A stretch of 48,216 nt of DNA from JBCCCJ01 sp039029315 (GTDB taxonomy: Bacteria; Bacteroidota; Bacteroidia; J057). Of this stretch, positions 18,563 through 27,398 are shown piece by piece. How positions within the stretch are numbered: position 1 is the stretch's first letter; the number at the start of each line of letters is the position of its first letter. The notes beneath the pieces are model-generated. The model did no database searches. It saw only the letters and a list, made by a program, of their open reading frames with translations, and had not been told where the DNA came from. A program made the translations under genes and the position numbers. The DNA lies in the NCBI GenBank assembly GCA_039029315.1, contig JBCCGK010000093.1, forward strand, positions 1 through 48,216, written 5' to 3'.

Positions 18563-19138
18563 TCAAACAGTAGGAATGGCATTCACAAGCCGCTTTCTGA
18601 CCTCATAATCGAGGGAAAAATGATGGAGAATCAAACTAGGTTCTACTACCAGGCTGGAAATATGAACCCGAGGGCCATCTTTGAGTTGTAAGCTGAGATA
18701 ATTCACTTTGTAAGGAAACAACAAACTCATGTACAGGACACAAGATTCTACCTGATCAGCCTGGAACAGCAGATTGATCTCGGTTTTGCTATGCGAATAT
18801 TTGATGAGTTGACTTTTGAAATCCAGTTCCACCTGCGTGAATCGTTCTTGCATGAAATATCTGGAATAATAATACAATCCCGGCAAATAAAAAGGTGCCA
18901 GAATCAGCTGAATCCAGAAAATCACCTGGACAATCGACGTATCATCCATGATCAGAAAAGCAACAAATCCCAGTGCCACCATCGCGATGAGACAATAGGT
19001 GATGAGTTGAAAAGGGAAAATAAATGGCCCTTTTTCTTTGCTGTGAATGTCAAATAATTCTACATGGGGTTCTAGCAGCTCAACTGGCTGATGGCTGTTT
19101 TGGGTTGGAAAAGCAAGAGAATCACTCAGACCGAACAT
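18563..19138 (-). CDS. Small membrane protein with two transmembrane helices (hypothetical)
   Basis: 191 aa using the ATG at 19138. After about 45 soluble residues there are two hydrophobic helices (about 47-68 and 74-95), then a C-terminal domain of about 95 residues rich in beta-prone segments. This layout resembles bacterial PH-domain-like (bPH) membrane proteins, though no diagnostic motif is visible. The frame is open 38 codons further upstream, but that part is Cys/Tyr-rich and unlike a coding start. TAATTTTG lies 24 bases before 19138. It converges with the M36 gene. Function unknown. Confidence 0.62.
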   Translation of the reverse strand: MFGLSDSLAFPTQNSHQPVELLEPHVELFDIHSKEKGPFIFPFQLITYCLIAMVALGFVAFLIMDDTSIVQVIFWIQLILAPFYLPGLYYYSRYFMQERFTQVELDFKSQLIKYSHSKTEINLLFQADQVESCVLYMSLLFPYKVNYLSLQLKDGPRVHISSLVVEPSLILHHFSLDYEVRKRLVNAIPTV

Positions 19139-19162
19139 ATTGAAAAGGCTCTTTTCTTGAAC

Positions 19163-19170
19163 CAAAATTA
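19163..19170 (-). promoter_or_regulatory. Putative -7 element of the small membrane protein gene
   Basis: TAATTTTG on the minus strand, 24 bases before the ATG at 19138. A -33 element is not clear. Confidence 0.38.
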
Positions 19171-19614
19171 AATCCTCAAAATCCACATACCTATATGAAT
19201 GCAAGAGGAAGCTTACACATGATGATACACAATAGTAGTAGCACGGACGCACATATGCCGGGTTAGGTTTTGTGTTGAGACCACTCCCCCCCCAGCCTAT
19301 CTGAACATTCTTGTAAGGATCAATACTTGCGAGTCGTTATATATTACAACTGAATCCTGACCCAATTAGTTGTGATAAAAACGAAATTGCTCCATTTTTT
19401 TTTTTAGGAAAAGAAATCTATCGCGGAAGGTCAGATTACAAACCTGAAGTGTAATAGTTGCTACCCTATTTGTTTCTAAAAAGGATTCCTTCTATCGGAT
19501 CATTACATGTGAACAATATTGTCAGAGTTAGTATTTTTTCAGAAGAATATAGGAAATGTCCGTTTGGCAAAAACAAAGACAGATCGCCTTCTTTTTCCAC
19601 TTGCGGAAATCCCT

Positions 19615-19622
19615 TATCTTTA
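19615..19622 (+). promoter_or_regulatory. Putative -7 element of the acyltransferase gene
   Basis: TATCTTTA ends nine bases before the ATG at 19632. A T-rich element (19592-19596) lies 18 bp upstream in the -33 position. The leader would be only a few bases long. Confidence 0.42.
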
Positions 19623-19631
19623 CCCGGCTAT

Positions 19632-20417
19632 ATGAAACCATCAGTACTTATTAATCGGGTATATTTTGTGTGGGCGGTGGTCATTTTCGTGATCCCAATC
19701 CCACTCATTCTTCTTATGCACGTGGTCTCCAGACTTCTGAAAAATCATTCCCGACTCAGATTTATTTACAAAGTCCATCGAATCTGGATCAAATGGTGGG
19801 AACTCATGACAGGTATTCACTTCCGTGTCCATCATCACGATCGGGTGGATCAGAATCAGGCATATATATTTGTCTGCAATCATTCCAATATGTTGGATAT
19901 TCCCTTCGTCGGTTCTTGCATCATGCATCCGTGGAAGTCTCTGGTAAAGAGAGAATTGTTAAGGATTCCGTTTGTCGGATGGATCATCGGTCAGATCTCG
20001 ATTCCCGTCAATAGATCCGACAAGGAAAGTCGAAAAAAAAGTCTGTTGAATATGATCCGCGAACTTAAATCAGGAGTTTCCGTATTGATATTCCCAGAGG
20101 GTACCCGCAACCGTACCAAGGAACCACTTAAGCGATTTTATCCCGGCGCATTCAGTGTCGCCATTTCTGCTCAAGTGCCAATTATGCCCATTATTCTCTC
20201 CGAAACCCGTCCACTCCAACCCATCGATACCATTGAATTTTATCCAGGAAAAGGACACATGACTTTTCTTGACCCCATTTCCACAGAAGGATACACAGAG
20301 AAAGATGTTCCGGTTCTGATGGAAAAGGTTCGTAAGACAATGTATGATGCGCTGGTAGAGTTGGACCCTCAATTTCAATCGATCAAGGAGGGAGGCGGGA
20401 ACGGAATTGAGGTTTAA
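19632..20417 (+). CDS. 1-acyl-sn-glycerol-3-phosphate acyltransferase (PlsC family)
   Basis: 261-aa membrane-associated enzyme that transfers an acyl group to the 2-position of lysophosphatidic acid in phospholipid synthesis. An N-terminal transmembrane helix covers about 12-32. Block I is NHSNMLD (83-89, the catalytic H-X4-D with His84 and Asp89), and block III is FPEGTR (154-159). The positive stretch between them and the PIMPI segment after block III also fit the family. Substrate specificity (PlsC versus other lysophospholipid acyltransferases) cannot be resolved, so no symbol is given. The ATG at 19632 is chosen over the longer open frame because it matches the family's start and is preceded by a promoter-like TATCTTTA. 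Confidence 0.92.
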   Translation: MKPSVLINRVYFVWAVVIFVIPIPLILLMHVVSRLLKNHSRLRFIYKVHRIWIKWWELMTGIHFRVHHHDRVDQNQAYIFVCNHSNMLDIPFVGSCIMHPWKSLVKRELLRIPFVGWIIGQISIPVNRSDKESRKKSLLNMIRELKSGVSVLIFPEGTRNRTKEPLKRFYPGAFSVAISAQVPIMPIILSETRPLQPIDTIEFYPGKGHMTFLDPISTEGYTEKDVPVLMEKVRKTMYDALVELDPQFQSIKEGGGNGIEV

Positions 20418-20420
20418 TCA

Positions 20421-20446
20421 ACATATCTGGAGAAGAAGAGATATGT
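20421..20446 (+). terminator. Weak hairpin after the acyltransferase gene
   Basis: ACATATCT (20421-20428) pairs with AGATATGT (20439-20446) around a 10-nt loop, three bases after the stop. No T-run follows directly, so it may only stabilise the mRNA 3' end or be a weak terminator. Confidence 0.3.
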
Positions 20447-20622
20447 CAGAAGCAAAGATTTGACCTTTTTCATTCAGCTTCCATAAGACAAACCGTTTCT
20501 CTCCTTTACAAAGCACAGTTTGCTTGGCAATCATTGAATCCCAGCACCAACTTGTCATCCTGCTTCATTCTCCCCAATATTCTATTTCCCTAAATCCACT
20601 GATACTGTAATCACCACACCAT

Positions 20623-21618
20623 ATGAGATTGCTCAAAAAGGGGCTTAAAGACCGGTATATTGTTATTGATAAAAAAAGGGACAAAGTCACCTACCTTCCA
20701 CAGGGTAAAGAAAGAAAATTCAGTAACCCCGAAGAACAGGTACAATTGGAAACCTATCTCGACCTGATCTATAATTATGGGTATCCCCCGGAAAAACTGA
20801 AAGTCTGTCAGAAGGTAAAAATTGGCAGCTCATCCCGAGAAGCTGATATTGTGGTCTATACGGACAAGGCATGCACCAATCCCTATGTCATCGTTGAATG
20901 CAAAAAGGCCAATGTGAGCAACCATATTTTTGAAGGGGCGATAGACCAGGGATTTTCTTACGCAGCCGTAACAAATGCTGAATATGTCTGGGCCACTTCT
21001 GGAGATAGAGATGCCATGTATGAGGTGTTTCATGATGCCATACAGGAACGCAACCTCAATCGTATTTCCAGGATCCCCCGCCACAAAGAGGAAAAAAGCT
21101 TTGGCTGGTCCATGAAACGCTCCTGGCGTTGGTTGAGACGACATCCCGCCTTGACAGATACGCTGGTCTTCTCAGCTATCCTTCTCCTGTTCACAGGGGT
21201 TTCTGCCAAACTATGTGTAGAGTATTTTCCGCAGATATACAAAGCTATTGAAGGGCCCTGGAAGCAGTGGAACATGGACTTCAATTGGATATATAATGCG
21301 ATCATTGCGACATCTGCCAGCCTAAGCCTGGTGTTCGGAGGGCTGTTTATGCGCAGTCACAAGATCTTTAAGGTGTCAACCAGTCGGAAGTGGTTCAGCT
21401 ATGTGATCATTGGACTCATCTTATTTCTCCCCTCCTGGTGGATAGGTGAGTCCATGGGAAATCCCGATTGGTGGAAATGGATCACCTATAATAAATATCT
21501 CAACAAAGGCTATCCCATTGTGATTTATATCTGGCCATATGTAAAAGCTCTTCCTTTTCAAATTGGGGCGATTTTCGGTCTGATATGGTTGTTGGGAAGG
21601 AGCAAGGAGAAAAAATAA
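20623..21618 (+). CDS. Membrane-anchored HsdR-N-like (PD-(D/E)xK) nuclease domain protein
   Basis: 331 aa. Residues about 1-155 resemble the N-terminal nuclease domain of type I restriction subunit HsdR (HSDR_N). The motif II Asp is Asp75 in READIVVY, and motif III is E92-C-K94 in VIVECKKAN; an upstream Glu38 lies in the PEEQ segment. A basic linker (about 150-178) is followed by four hydrophobic helices (about 180-198, 224-244, 259-274, 303-325), so the nuclease would sit on the cytoplasmic face of the inner membrane. No HsdM/HsdS, helicase or methylase gene is nearby. Nuclease residues look intact. A role in DNA uptake control or defence is an inference; the target is unknown. Start at the ATG immediately before MRLLKK. 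Confidence 0.8.
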   Translation: MRLLKKGLKDRYIVIDKKRDKVTYLPQGKERKFSNPEEQVQLETYLDLIYNYGYPPEKLKVCQKVKIGSSSREADIVVYTDKACTNPYVIVECKKANVSNHIFEGAIDQGFSYAAVTNAEYVWATSGDRDAMYEVFHDAIQERNLNRISRIPRHKEEKSFGWSMKRSWRWLRRHPALTDTLVFSAILLLFTGVSAKLCVEYFPQIYKAIEGPWKQWNMDFNWIYNAIIATSASLSLVFGGLFMRSHKIFKVSTSRKWFSYVIIGLILFLPSWWIGESMGNPDWWKWITYNKYLNKGYPIVIYIWPYVKALPFQIGAIFGLIWLLGRSKEKK

Positions 21619-21683
21619 ACATGCAACCTACACTCATGATGATAGTTGTTAGGTCAAATACACTCCTTTAATTACCTATTATC

Positions 21684-23705
21684 ATGACTTCTTCAAGATT
21701 CAGACTTATTACCCTCATCCTGGGATTATGGGGCATATGCTCCGGTACATTTGCCAACAATGGCACCCTCCTCTATGCCCAGCAAATGGACGAAATCACA
21801 GTCGATGGGGAGCTATCCGACTGGCCTTCACACATTGCTTTTCACCCACTTGAAGCGTTTTTGTTTGGGGCAGAACGACAAGGAGATGATGACATCCTGG
21901 CTCATTATCGCGTCGGATATTGCTTGCGAACAAAGATGCTTTATGTAGCAGTCGTAACCACAGATGATGCTGTGATGGGGGACAAAACAGACAAAGCGGA
22001 ATGGGATACACATGACATGCACAACCTCATGGTCGATCCTTCCCATCAGCGTAGTTCCGGGGCCATCTCACATTTGGTGAGTCAGGACTACAGGCGAATT
22101 GCCGAAAAAAGACAAGATGAATCCTGGGACCCACAGGTAAGAAATGCAAGCTGGGACAATGTAGCGGTGCAAATCAAGGTGGATGGGAACCGAACCACAG
22201 CTGAATGGAGTTTCTATCTAGGGGATCAAATGCGTGTGGGCCGAACCATTGGATTCGATTATGAAGTCATTGACAAAGATCCTGGAGAAGAGGGATTTCC
22301 GTCCGTTCTGGCCATCGGGCCTGGAATTGGCAAATCATTCAACACCGTTTCGATGAGTGATTTGCTGCTGATAGGTCCAGAAATAGATCTAGGCACCCTC
22401 AAAGGGCAAATAAACTGGGCAGAAAAATCCAAATTACCCCTGCCAAAGGAGGTGGTCATCTCCTCCAAAGACAATCCTGCATGCTGGGTGGTCGCGAATG
22501 TGAACAAGAAAGGACATTACGCTATCAAGCTCCCAAAAGGAACGTACCAGATCTCTTTGCCTTATTCTGTGCGCTTTGAAGACAACGGCCCCGGATATGC
22601 TGTCATGGACATGAGTCATGTAGTAGAAGGATCAATCATGACAAACAAGATTTCCAAAGCGCCAGAATTAGCCATTCCCCTTCTTCCAAGACCAGATATC
22701 ATTGCTCAAAAGGGGATGCTCCCACATTTTGTCCCCTCAGATAAGCAGGAAGTTGATGAGTTTATGAACCAGATGATGGCCTATTACAAAGTCCCAGGTG
22801 TATCACTCGCTCTGGTCAAGGGAGGCGAGCTTGTCTACCACCAAACCTATGGCTACAAAAATGCTTATACCAAAGAAAAAGTAGAAGCCCACACCCTGTT
22901 TGAAGCCGCTTCTGTGACCAAACCTGTTTTTGCCTTCGCTGTCAATCGTCTGGTGGAGCGTGGAGAATTTGATCTCGACAAACCCTTACATGAATATCTT
23001 CCCTTTGAAGATATTGCTTCAGATGAACGATACAAACTCATGACCGGACGTCATGTATTGGTTCACACATCTGGTTTGCCCAATTGGGGGAGAGAAATGA
23101 AGGAAACTCCCGGAACCACATTCGGCTATTCGGGCGAAGGCTTTGAATACCTCAAACGGGCTGTTGTACATGTTACCCAAAGAGATATTGAAGAATTGGT
23201 CGAAACAGAGGTCTTGAAGCCGCTGGGAATGTCTCATACCTATTTCTCTAAAAATGAGAAACTAATAGAAGTAGCAGCCAATGGACACTATGACGATCAG
23301 CCTACCATGTATCAAATTCCAGGAGAAGCCGGGATGGCACACAGCATGTATACAGAAGCACGCACCTTTGCCAACTTTATGATTGGCATTCTGGAGAGGA
23401 AAGGACTCCAGCCAGCCACTTATGAAGAGATGCTTCGTCCTCAGACCCTAACGCCTACTTCGCCTTATTTTGAACAAATAGGATGGGAAGAACACTTTGG
23501 ATTGGGGATTGTATCGGCCAAAACTCCCTATGGGGATATGTATGGGCATGGAGGCAATAATGGTGATTTTCGTTGCCAGTTTGAGATATTTGATGATGAC
23601 AAACTGGGCTTCGCGATCTTCACCAATGGCAGCAATGGACATCTGCTGATCAAGGCATTGAGAGAATTTCTCATCACAGGAAAAGTCGAATTCCCTGCCC
23701 AATAA
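21684..23705 (+). CDS. CBM9-like domain fused to a serine beta-lactamase-like hydrolase
   Basis: 673-aa exported protein. Signal peptide about 1-24. The N-terminal beta-sandwich region (about 35-235, starting ITVDGELSDWP) resembles carbohydrate-binding family 9/DOMON-type domains found at the start of many Bacteroidota secreted enzymes. Residues about 350-665 form a class C beta-lactamase/penicillin-binding-like hydrolase: nucleophile S410-V-T-K413, second motif Tyr482-Ser-Gly, third motif HGG (622-624). Proteins of this kind act as esterases, D-amino-acid peptidases or carboxypeptidases; the specific substrate is unknown. There is no lipobox or T9SS tail. It follows the nuclease gene by 65 bp on the same strand and could be cotranscribed, though no functional link is evident. 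Confidence 0.88.
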   Translation: MTSSRFRLITLILGLWGICSGTFANNGTLLYAQQMDEITVDGELSDWPSHIAFHPLEAFLFGAERQGDDDILAHYRVGYCLRTKMLYVAVVTTDDAVMGDKTDKAEWDTHDMHNLMVDPSHQRSSGAISHLVSQDYRRIAEKRQDESWDPQVRNASWDNVAVQIKVDGNRTTAEWSFYLGDQMRVGRTIGFDYEVIDKDPGEEGFPSVLAIGPGIGKSFNTVSMSDLLLIGPEIDLGTLKGQINWAEKSKLPLPKEVVISSKDNPACWVVANVNKKGHYAIKLPKGTYQISLPYSVRFEDNGPGYAVMDMSHVVEGSIMTNKISKAPELAIPLLPRPDIIAQKGMLPHFVPSDKQEVDEFMNQMMAYYKVPGVSLALVKGGELVYHQTYGYKNAYTKEKVEAHTLFEAASVTKPVFAFAVNRLVERGEFDLDKPLHEYLPFEDIASDERYKLMTGRHVLVHTSGLPNWGREMKETPGTTFGYSGEGFEYLKRAVVHVTQRDIEELVETEVLKPLGMSHTYFSKNEKLIEVAANGHYDDQPTMYQIPGEAGMAHSMYTEARTFANFMIGILERKGLQPATYEEMLRPQTLTPTSPYFEQIGWEEHFGLGIVSAKTPYGDMYGHGGNNGDFRCQFEIFDDDKLGFAIFTNGSNGHLLIKALREFLITGKVEFPAQ

Positions 23706-23746
23706 TTCAGCCTTATTGGCTGTATTGCTGGACCAGACCCACAGAT

Positions 23747-23762
23747 TCCTGAAAATTCAGGA
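23747..23762. repeat. Short palindrome downstream of the serine hydrolase
   Basis: TCCTGAAAATTCAGGA has 7-bp arms and a 2-bp centre, in the 186-bp spacer before the alpha/beta-hydrolase gene. There is no T-run. It could be an operator or simply chance. Confidence 0.3.
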
Positions 23763-23891
23763 TCTCGGACGCCTAAACAGCCAGCACATGGTCGGGCGAT
23801 CCGGGATTTTCTGTTTCTATACAGTTCGGGCTTCTCTTTCCTCAACCGAATGAAGGACTCAACATTCTTCTTGATTTCGTAAGTTGGGAGC

Positions 23892-24677
23892 ATGCAAGCC
23901 TATTCGTTTCAGGAAATCCAGGGGACTCGTTTATGGGTCAAACAACTTACCATCGAGGAAACAAGGTCTCAATCGACCCTTATATTCCTTCACGAGGGAT
24001 TGGGGAGCATTGAGATGTGGAAGGATTTCCCGGAACAGCTCTGTGAAAGCATCGGCATGAATGGCCTGCTGTATGACCGGCAGGGACATGGACGATCAGA
24101 TGCTTTGTCAGGAAGCAGAAAGGTGGATTATCTGCATCGGGAAGCCTGGGAAGTATTGCCCGAACTGATCCGAGATCTCAAGATTGAGTCGCCCATATTT
24201 GTGGGACATAGTGATGGAGGAACGATTGCTTTGCTATATGCTGCTCGGTATGCCCATACGCGCGCCATTCTTACGGAAGCAGCACATGTCAAGGTAGAAT
24301 CCATTACCCTCGAAGGCATCCGGTCAGCCGTGCGCGCCTTTGAGCAGCCACAACGACGATCATTGCTCGCCAGGTACCATCTTGACAAAACAGATGCTCT
24401 CCTTCATGCCTGGGCAGATATATGGTTATCCGACGCCTTTGGTTCCTGGAACATAGAAGATGAATTGAAGAAGATTTCTTGCCCCACCTTGATCATTCAG
24501 GGGGAGGAAGATCCATATGCAAGTCAGGATCATTTGTGGGACATAGCATCGGGAATCGGCCCATCGGCACAAGCCTTTCTCGCTCCAAAATGTGGTCATA
24601 TTCCCCATCACCAAGCCAGAGAAGTGGTACTGGACAAGATGGAGGCCTTTTTGAGACGGCTGGATATCAGGGATTGA
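23892..24677 (+). CDS. Alpha/beta-fold hydrolase
   Basis: 261-aa soluble hydrolase. The oxyanion segment is LHEGLGS (33-39), unusual in having HEG where many members have HG. The nucleophile is Ser107 in VGHSDGG, the acid is Asp207 in GEEDPY, and the base is His236 in KCGHIPHH, so the triad is complete. The cap region (about 130-190) is helical. It resembles the soluble esterase/haloperoxidase/BioH-like group, and the physiological substrate is not evident. It converges with the nucleoside phosphorylase gene 31 bp away. Confidence 0.88.
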   Translation: MQAYSFQEIQGTRLWVKQLTIEETRSQSTLIFLHEGLGSIEMWKDFPEQLCESIGMNGLLYDRQGHGRSDALSGSRKVDYLHREAWEVLPELIRDLKIESPIFVGHSDGGTIALLYAARYAHTRAILTEAAHVKVESITLEGIRSAVRAFEQPQRRSLLARYHLDKTDALLHAWADIWLSDAFGSWNIEDELKKISCPTLIIQGEEDPYASQDHLWDIASGIGPSAQAFLAPKCGHIPHHQAREVVLDKMEAFLRRLDIRD

Positions 24678-24708
24678 CTGCTACAGAGGTCAGGGAGAAT
24701 ACTGATTC

Positions 24709-25494
24709 CTATAATCGTGTCAACACCTGTTCGACCATGAAGGTAACCAGCATATCATGTGGATGAGCATCTTCCCGTTTGACGGCTGACAACAAATCAC
24801 TCTCCCATTCTTCCTGTCCATTCTCTTTTTCTGAATCAGTGACCGTTCCAACATATAGATACGCAATCTTTTTGTTCCGTTCTTGTGCACAAACGGGCGT
24901 TACAGCATAGATTGCCAAGGTGTCCATATTGACTACCTCACATTGGGCCTGCTTGATGCTGGCAATCAATTCTGGAGATTCGCGATACAGACTGTTGCTA
25001 TTCCACACACGATATTCTCCCCAATTCATTCCCGATTCCTCGGCGCAGGATTTCACAAGAAGATACAAGCTTTCTGTAGGATATACTGGTTCGAATGCAC
25101 CAATCCCATAATGTCTGGCCAAAGGAATGTCTGACAAAGTATTTCTGGCAAGGAAGGATTGTCCCAGAGCTGCCCCCTTGAAGGCGCCTACATAGCCAAT
25201 TCCAATAATCGTTTCTACTCCATAATGCACCAGCTCTTCCACCGTTGTGGCACCTACTGCGAATCCATAGACTTCACTGATCACCCAAAAGGAATGGCCT
25301 TCATATTGGCACAGTTTCACCTCAGAATTGGGAGAATGAAGGAAATATCTCTCCTTTGCTGTTTCCACAACATAAGGAAGAAATCCATTGGGAAAAGGAG
25401 TAAAACAAATAAAGGCAGTTCTGGCCTGCCTCCAATCCTCTGGCAAAGGCTTCGTTCCAAGGAGTTTTTCGGGAGTAAGATGAGATGTGTTCAT
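24709..25494 (-). CDS. Nucleoside phosphorylase family protein with altered active-site motif
   Basis: 261 aa, a single-domain PNP/UDP phosphorylase fold. Family features are the central GIGYVGAF strand-turn (about 98-105, phosphate-binding GxxG region) and the segment EVVNMDTLAIYAV (186-198), which aligns with the substrate-binding VEMExxALY motif. In this copy the motif reads V-N-M-D, with Asn189 and Asp191 in place of the usual Glu residues, which normally contact the ribose and base. It may therefore be a divergent uridine or purine phosphorylase or a nucleosidase with different specificity. The start is the ATG at 25494, divergent from the acyl-CoA synthetase gene. Confidence 0.8.
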   Translation of the reverse strand: MNTSHLTPEKLLGTKPLPEDWRQARTAFICFTPFPNGFLPYVVETAKERYFLHSPNSEVKLCQYEGHSFWVISEVYGFAVGATTVEELVHYGVETIIGIGYVGAFKGAALGQSFLARNTLSDIPLARHYGIGAFEPVYPTESLYLLVKSCAEESGMNWGEYRVWNSNSLYRESPELIASIKQAQCEVVNMDTLAIYAVTPVCAQERNKKIAYLYVGTVTDSEKENGQEEWESDLLSAVKREDAHPHDMLVTFMVEQVLTRL

Positions 25495-25655
25495 TGATTC
25501 CAGCTATTTTCTTCTATATTCAGCAACTGTTTCCCACTTGACATTTGAAAGAGTATGGAAGGTTGTTGAGTTCTGACATGCCATACTGTTCTCAAATCAG
25601 CTATTGAAACCGTTTCTCTGTTTTCATTTTCTGTCTTCACCCAATCGATGGCCTT

Positions 25656-27332
25656 ATGTACACTCACAGTTATGCTTGCGGTATCAGTAGCACCCCACTT
25701 CTGGGGATCACCATCGGAGATATGCTGGACCGAACAGCAAACACCTTTCCCAACAATGATGCCCTCATTGTCAGGCATCAGAACATCCGCTACAGCTACC
25801 GCGAATTTCGTCAGAAAGTCAATACATGTGCAAGGGCATTGATGAGTCTGGGCATTCAAAAAGGAGATCGTGTTGGTGTTTGGGCACCGAATTGTGCCGA
25901 ATGGACCATCACACAGTTTGCAACGAGCAAAATAGGCGCAATTCAAGTAAACCTCAATCCCAGTTACCGGATTCACGAACTGGAATATGCGCTGAATCAA
26001 TCTGCTTGCCTTGCGATTGTGAGTGCCGATCAGTTCAAGACCTCTTCTTATACCGACATGTTGTACGAGCTGGCTCCGGAATTGCGTACTTCTGTTCCAG
26101 GCCAGCTTCAGGCAGCAAGAGTCCCAGACCTACGGACAGTGATTCGATTGTCCCCGGAAGCTACTCCCGGCATGTTCAGTTGGGAAGAGATGCTATCCCA
26201 TGCAGATCAAACAACAGAGGAACAGCTATCTGAGGTACAGAAGAGTCTTTTTTTTGACGAGCCCATCAACATCCAGTACACCAGCGGCACGACAGGCTAC
26301 CCCAAAGGCGCAACCCTCAGTCATCACAACATCCTCAATAATGGCTATCAGGTTTGTGCCATCATGAAGTTCAGCGATCAGGATCGTCTGATCATTCCCG
26401 TTCCGCTATACCATTGCTTTGGGATGGTGATGGGTAATCTGGGCTGTGTGGCTTTCGGGGCGACCATGATCTACGCGAGTGAGGGATTTGAAGCAGAAGA
26501 GGTACTAAAGGCGGTAGAAGAGGAGAAAGCCACTGCTTTGTATGGCGTCCCGACAATGTTCATTGCAGAACTGGAACATCCGAATTTCGGCAAGTACGAT
26601 CTGAGCAGTCTTCGCACGGGCATCATGGCTGGATCTCCTTGCCCCATAGAAGTGATGAAAAAGGTCAACTCCCACATGCATATGCAAGAAGTAGAGATTG
26701 CCTATGGCATGACCGAAACCAGTCCAGTCAGCACCCAGACCCGCCATGATGCGCCTTTGGACAAGCGGGTCAGCACGGTAGGTCGAGTTCTGCCACATAC
26801 AGAAATCAAGATTATCGATCCAGAAACAGGACAAGTCGTTCCAGTTGGGACGCCAGGAGAGTTTTGTACCAGGGGCTATTGCGTAATGTTGGGGTATTGG
26901 AATGATGAGGAAAAAACGCAATCGGCCATTGATCAGGCCCGCTGGATGCACACGGGAGATCTTGCCATCATGGATGCAGAAGGCTATGTCAGCATCGTTG
27001 GGCGCATCAAGGACATGGTAATTAGAGGGGGAGAAAATGTCTATCCCCGAGAAATTGAAGAATTTCTATACAGCCACCCAAAAGTGAGTGATGTGCAAGT
27101 AATTGGCGTTCCTGACAAAAAATATGGTGAGGAAATCATGGCCTGGGTGAAATTGAAAGAAGGAGAAATGGCCACTTCTGAGGAAATCAAAGCCTTTTGT
27201 AAAGACCAGATCGCTCACTTCAAGATTCCCCGATATATCAAATTCACAGATGGATTTCCCATGACGGTCACTGGCAAAATTCGCAAAGTTGAGATGCGCA
27301 AAATCAGCATAGAGGAGTTAGGGTTGGGATAG
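25656..27332 (+). CDS. Fatty-acyl-CoA synthetase (AMP-binding, ANL superfamily)
   Basis: 558-aa cytoplasmic enzyme forming acyl-CoA from a carboxylate, CoA and ATP through an acyl-adenylate. The P-loop is YTSGTTGYPKG (208-218), the A5 motif is YGMTET (350-355), A7/A8 are TGDL and GRIKDMVIRGGENVYP (about 449-464), and the adenylation lysine is Lys541 in TGKIRK. The full-length N- and C-domains match medium/long-chain fatty-acid-CoA ligases such as the AcsF/FadD-like group, but chain-length specificity cannot be read from the sequence. The start ATG at 25656 gives the length typical of the family. A beta-oxidation or lipid-recycling role is likely; no other beta-oxidation gene is in the window. 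Confidence 0.94.
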   Translation: MYTHSYACGISSTPLLGITIGDMLDRTANTFPNNDALIVRHQNIRYSYREFRQKVNTCARALMSLGIQKGDRVGVWAPNCAEWTITQFATSKIGAIQVNLNPSYRIHELEYALNQSACLAIVSADQFKTSSYTDMLYELAPELRTSVPGQLQAARVPDLRTVIRLSPEATPGMFSWEEMLSHADQTTEEQLSEVQKSLFFDEPINIQYTSGTTGYPKGATLSHHNILNNGYQVCAIMKFSDQDRLIIPVPLYHCFGMVMGNLGCVAFGATMIYASEGFEAEEVLKAVEEEKATALYGVPTMFIAELEHPNFGKYDLSSLRTGIMAGSPCPIEVMKKVNSHMHMQEVEIAYGMTETSPVSTQTRHDAPLDKRVSTVGRVLPHTEIKIIDPETGQVVPVGTPGEFCTRGYCVMLGYWNDEEKTQSAIDQARWMHTGDLAIMDAEGYVSIVGRIKDMVIRGGENVYPREIEEFLYSHPKVSDVQVIGVPDKKYGEEIMAWVKLKEGEMATSEEIKAFCKDQIAHFKIPRYIKFTDGFPMTVTGKIRKVEMRKISIEELGLG

Positions 27333-27335
27333 GGA

Positions 27336-27398
27336 GGTTGTTGGGTTATTGGTTATTGAGTTATTGGTTATTGGCTTGTTCATTGCTGGGTTGTTGGG
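27336..27398. repeat. Nested short direct repeats after the acyl-CoA synthetase gene
   Basis: GTTATTGGTTATTG occurs twice in tandem (27345-27358 and 27360-27373). Each copy is itself made of two TTATTG units. The block is flanked by two copies of GGTTGTTGGG (27336-27345 and 27389-27398). It starts four bases after the stop codon. The repeat is low-complexity, with no coding role and no evident hairpin. Confidence 0.7.

Larger units (their letters stand above)
19139..19631. other. Long intergenic region upstream of the acyltransferase
   Basis: 493 bp with no credible gene. It contains a TAATTTTG -7 candidate for the leftward membrane gene (19163-19170), a run of eight C (19286-19293), a run of eleven T (19395-19405) and, at its right end, TATCTTTA (19615-19622) for the acyltransferase. 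The acyltransferase reading frame stays open back to 19458, but that part is of poor coding quality. Confidence 0.5.

Noticed and set aside
19458..19631. N-terminal extension of the acyltransferase
   Set aside because: Not like PlsC-family N-termini; contains the putative promoter element; the ATG at 19632 starts the expected first helix.
25491..26000. 169-codon minus-strand open frame overlapping the start of the acyl-CoA synthetase
   Set aside because: It is antisense to a gene with intact family motifs and has no recognisable protein features.
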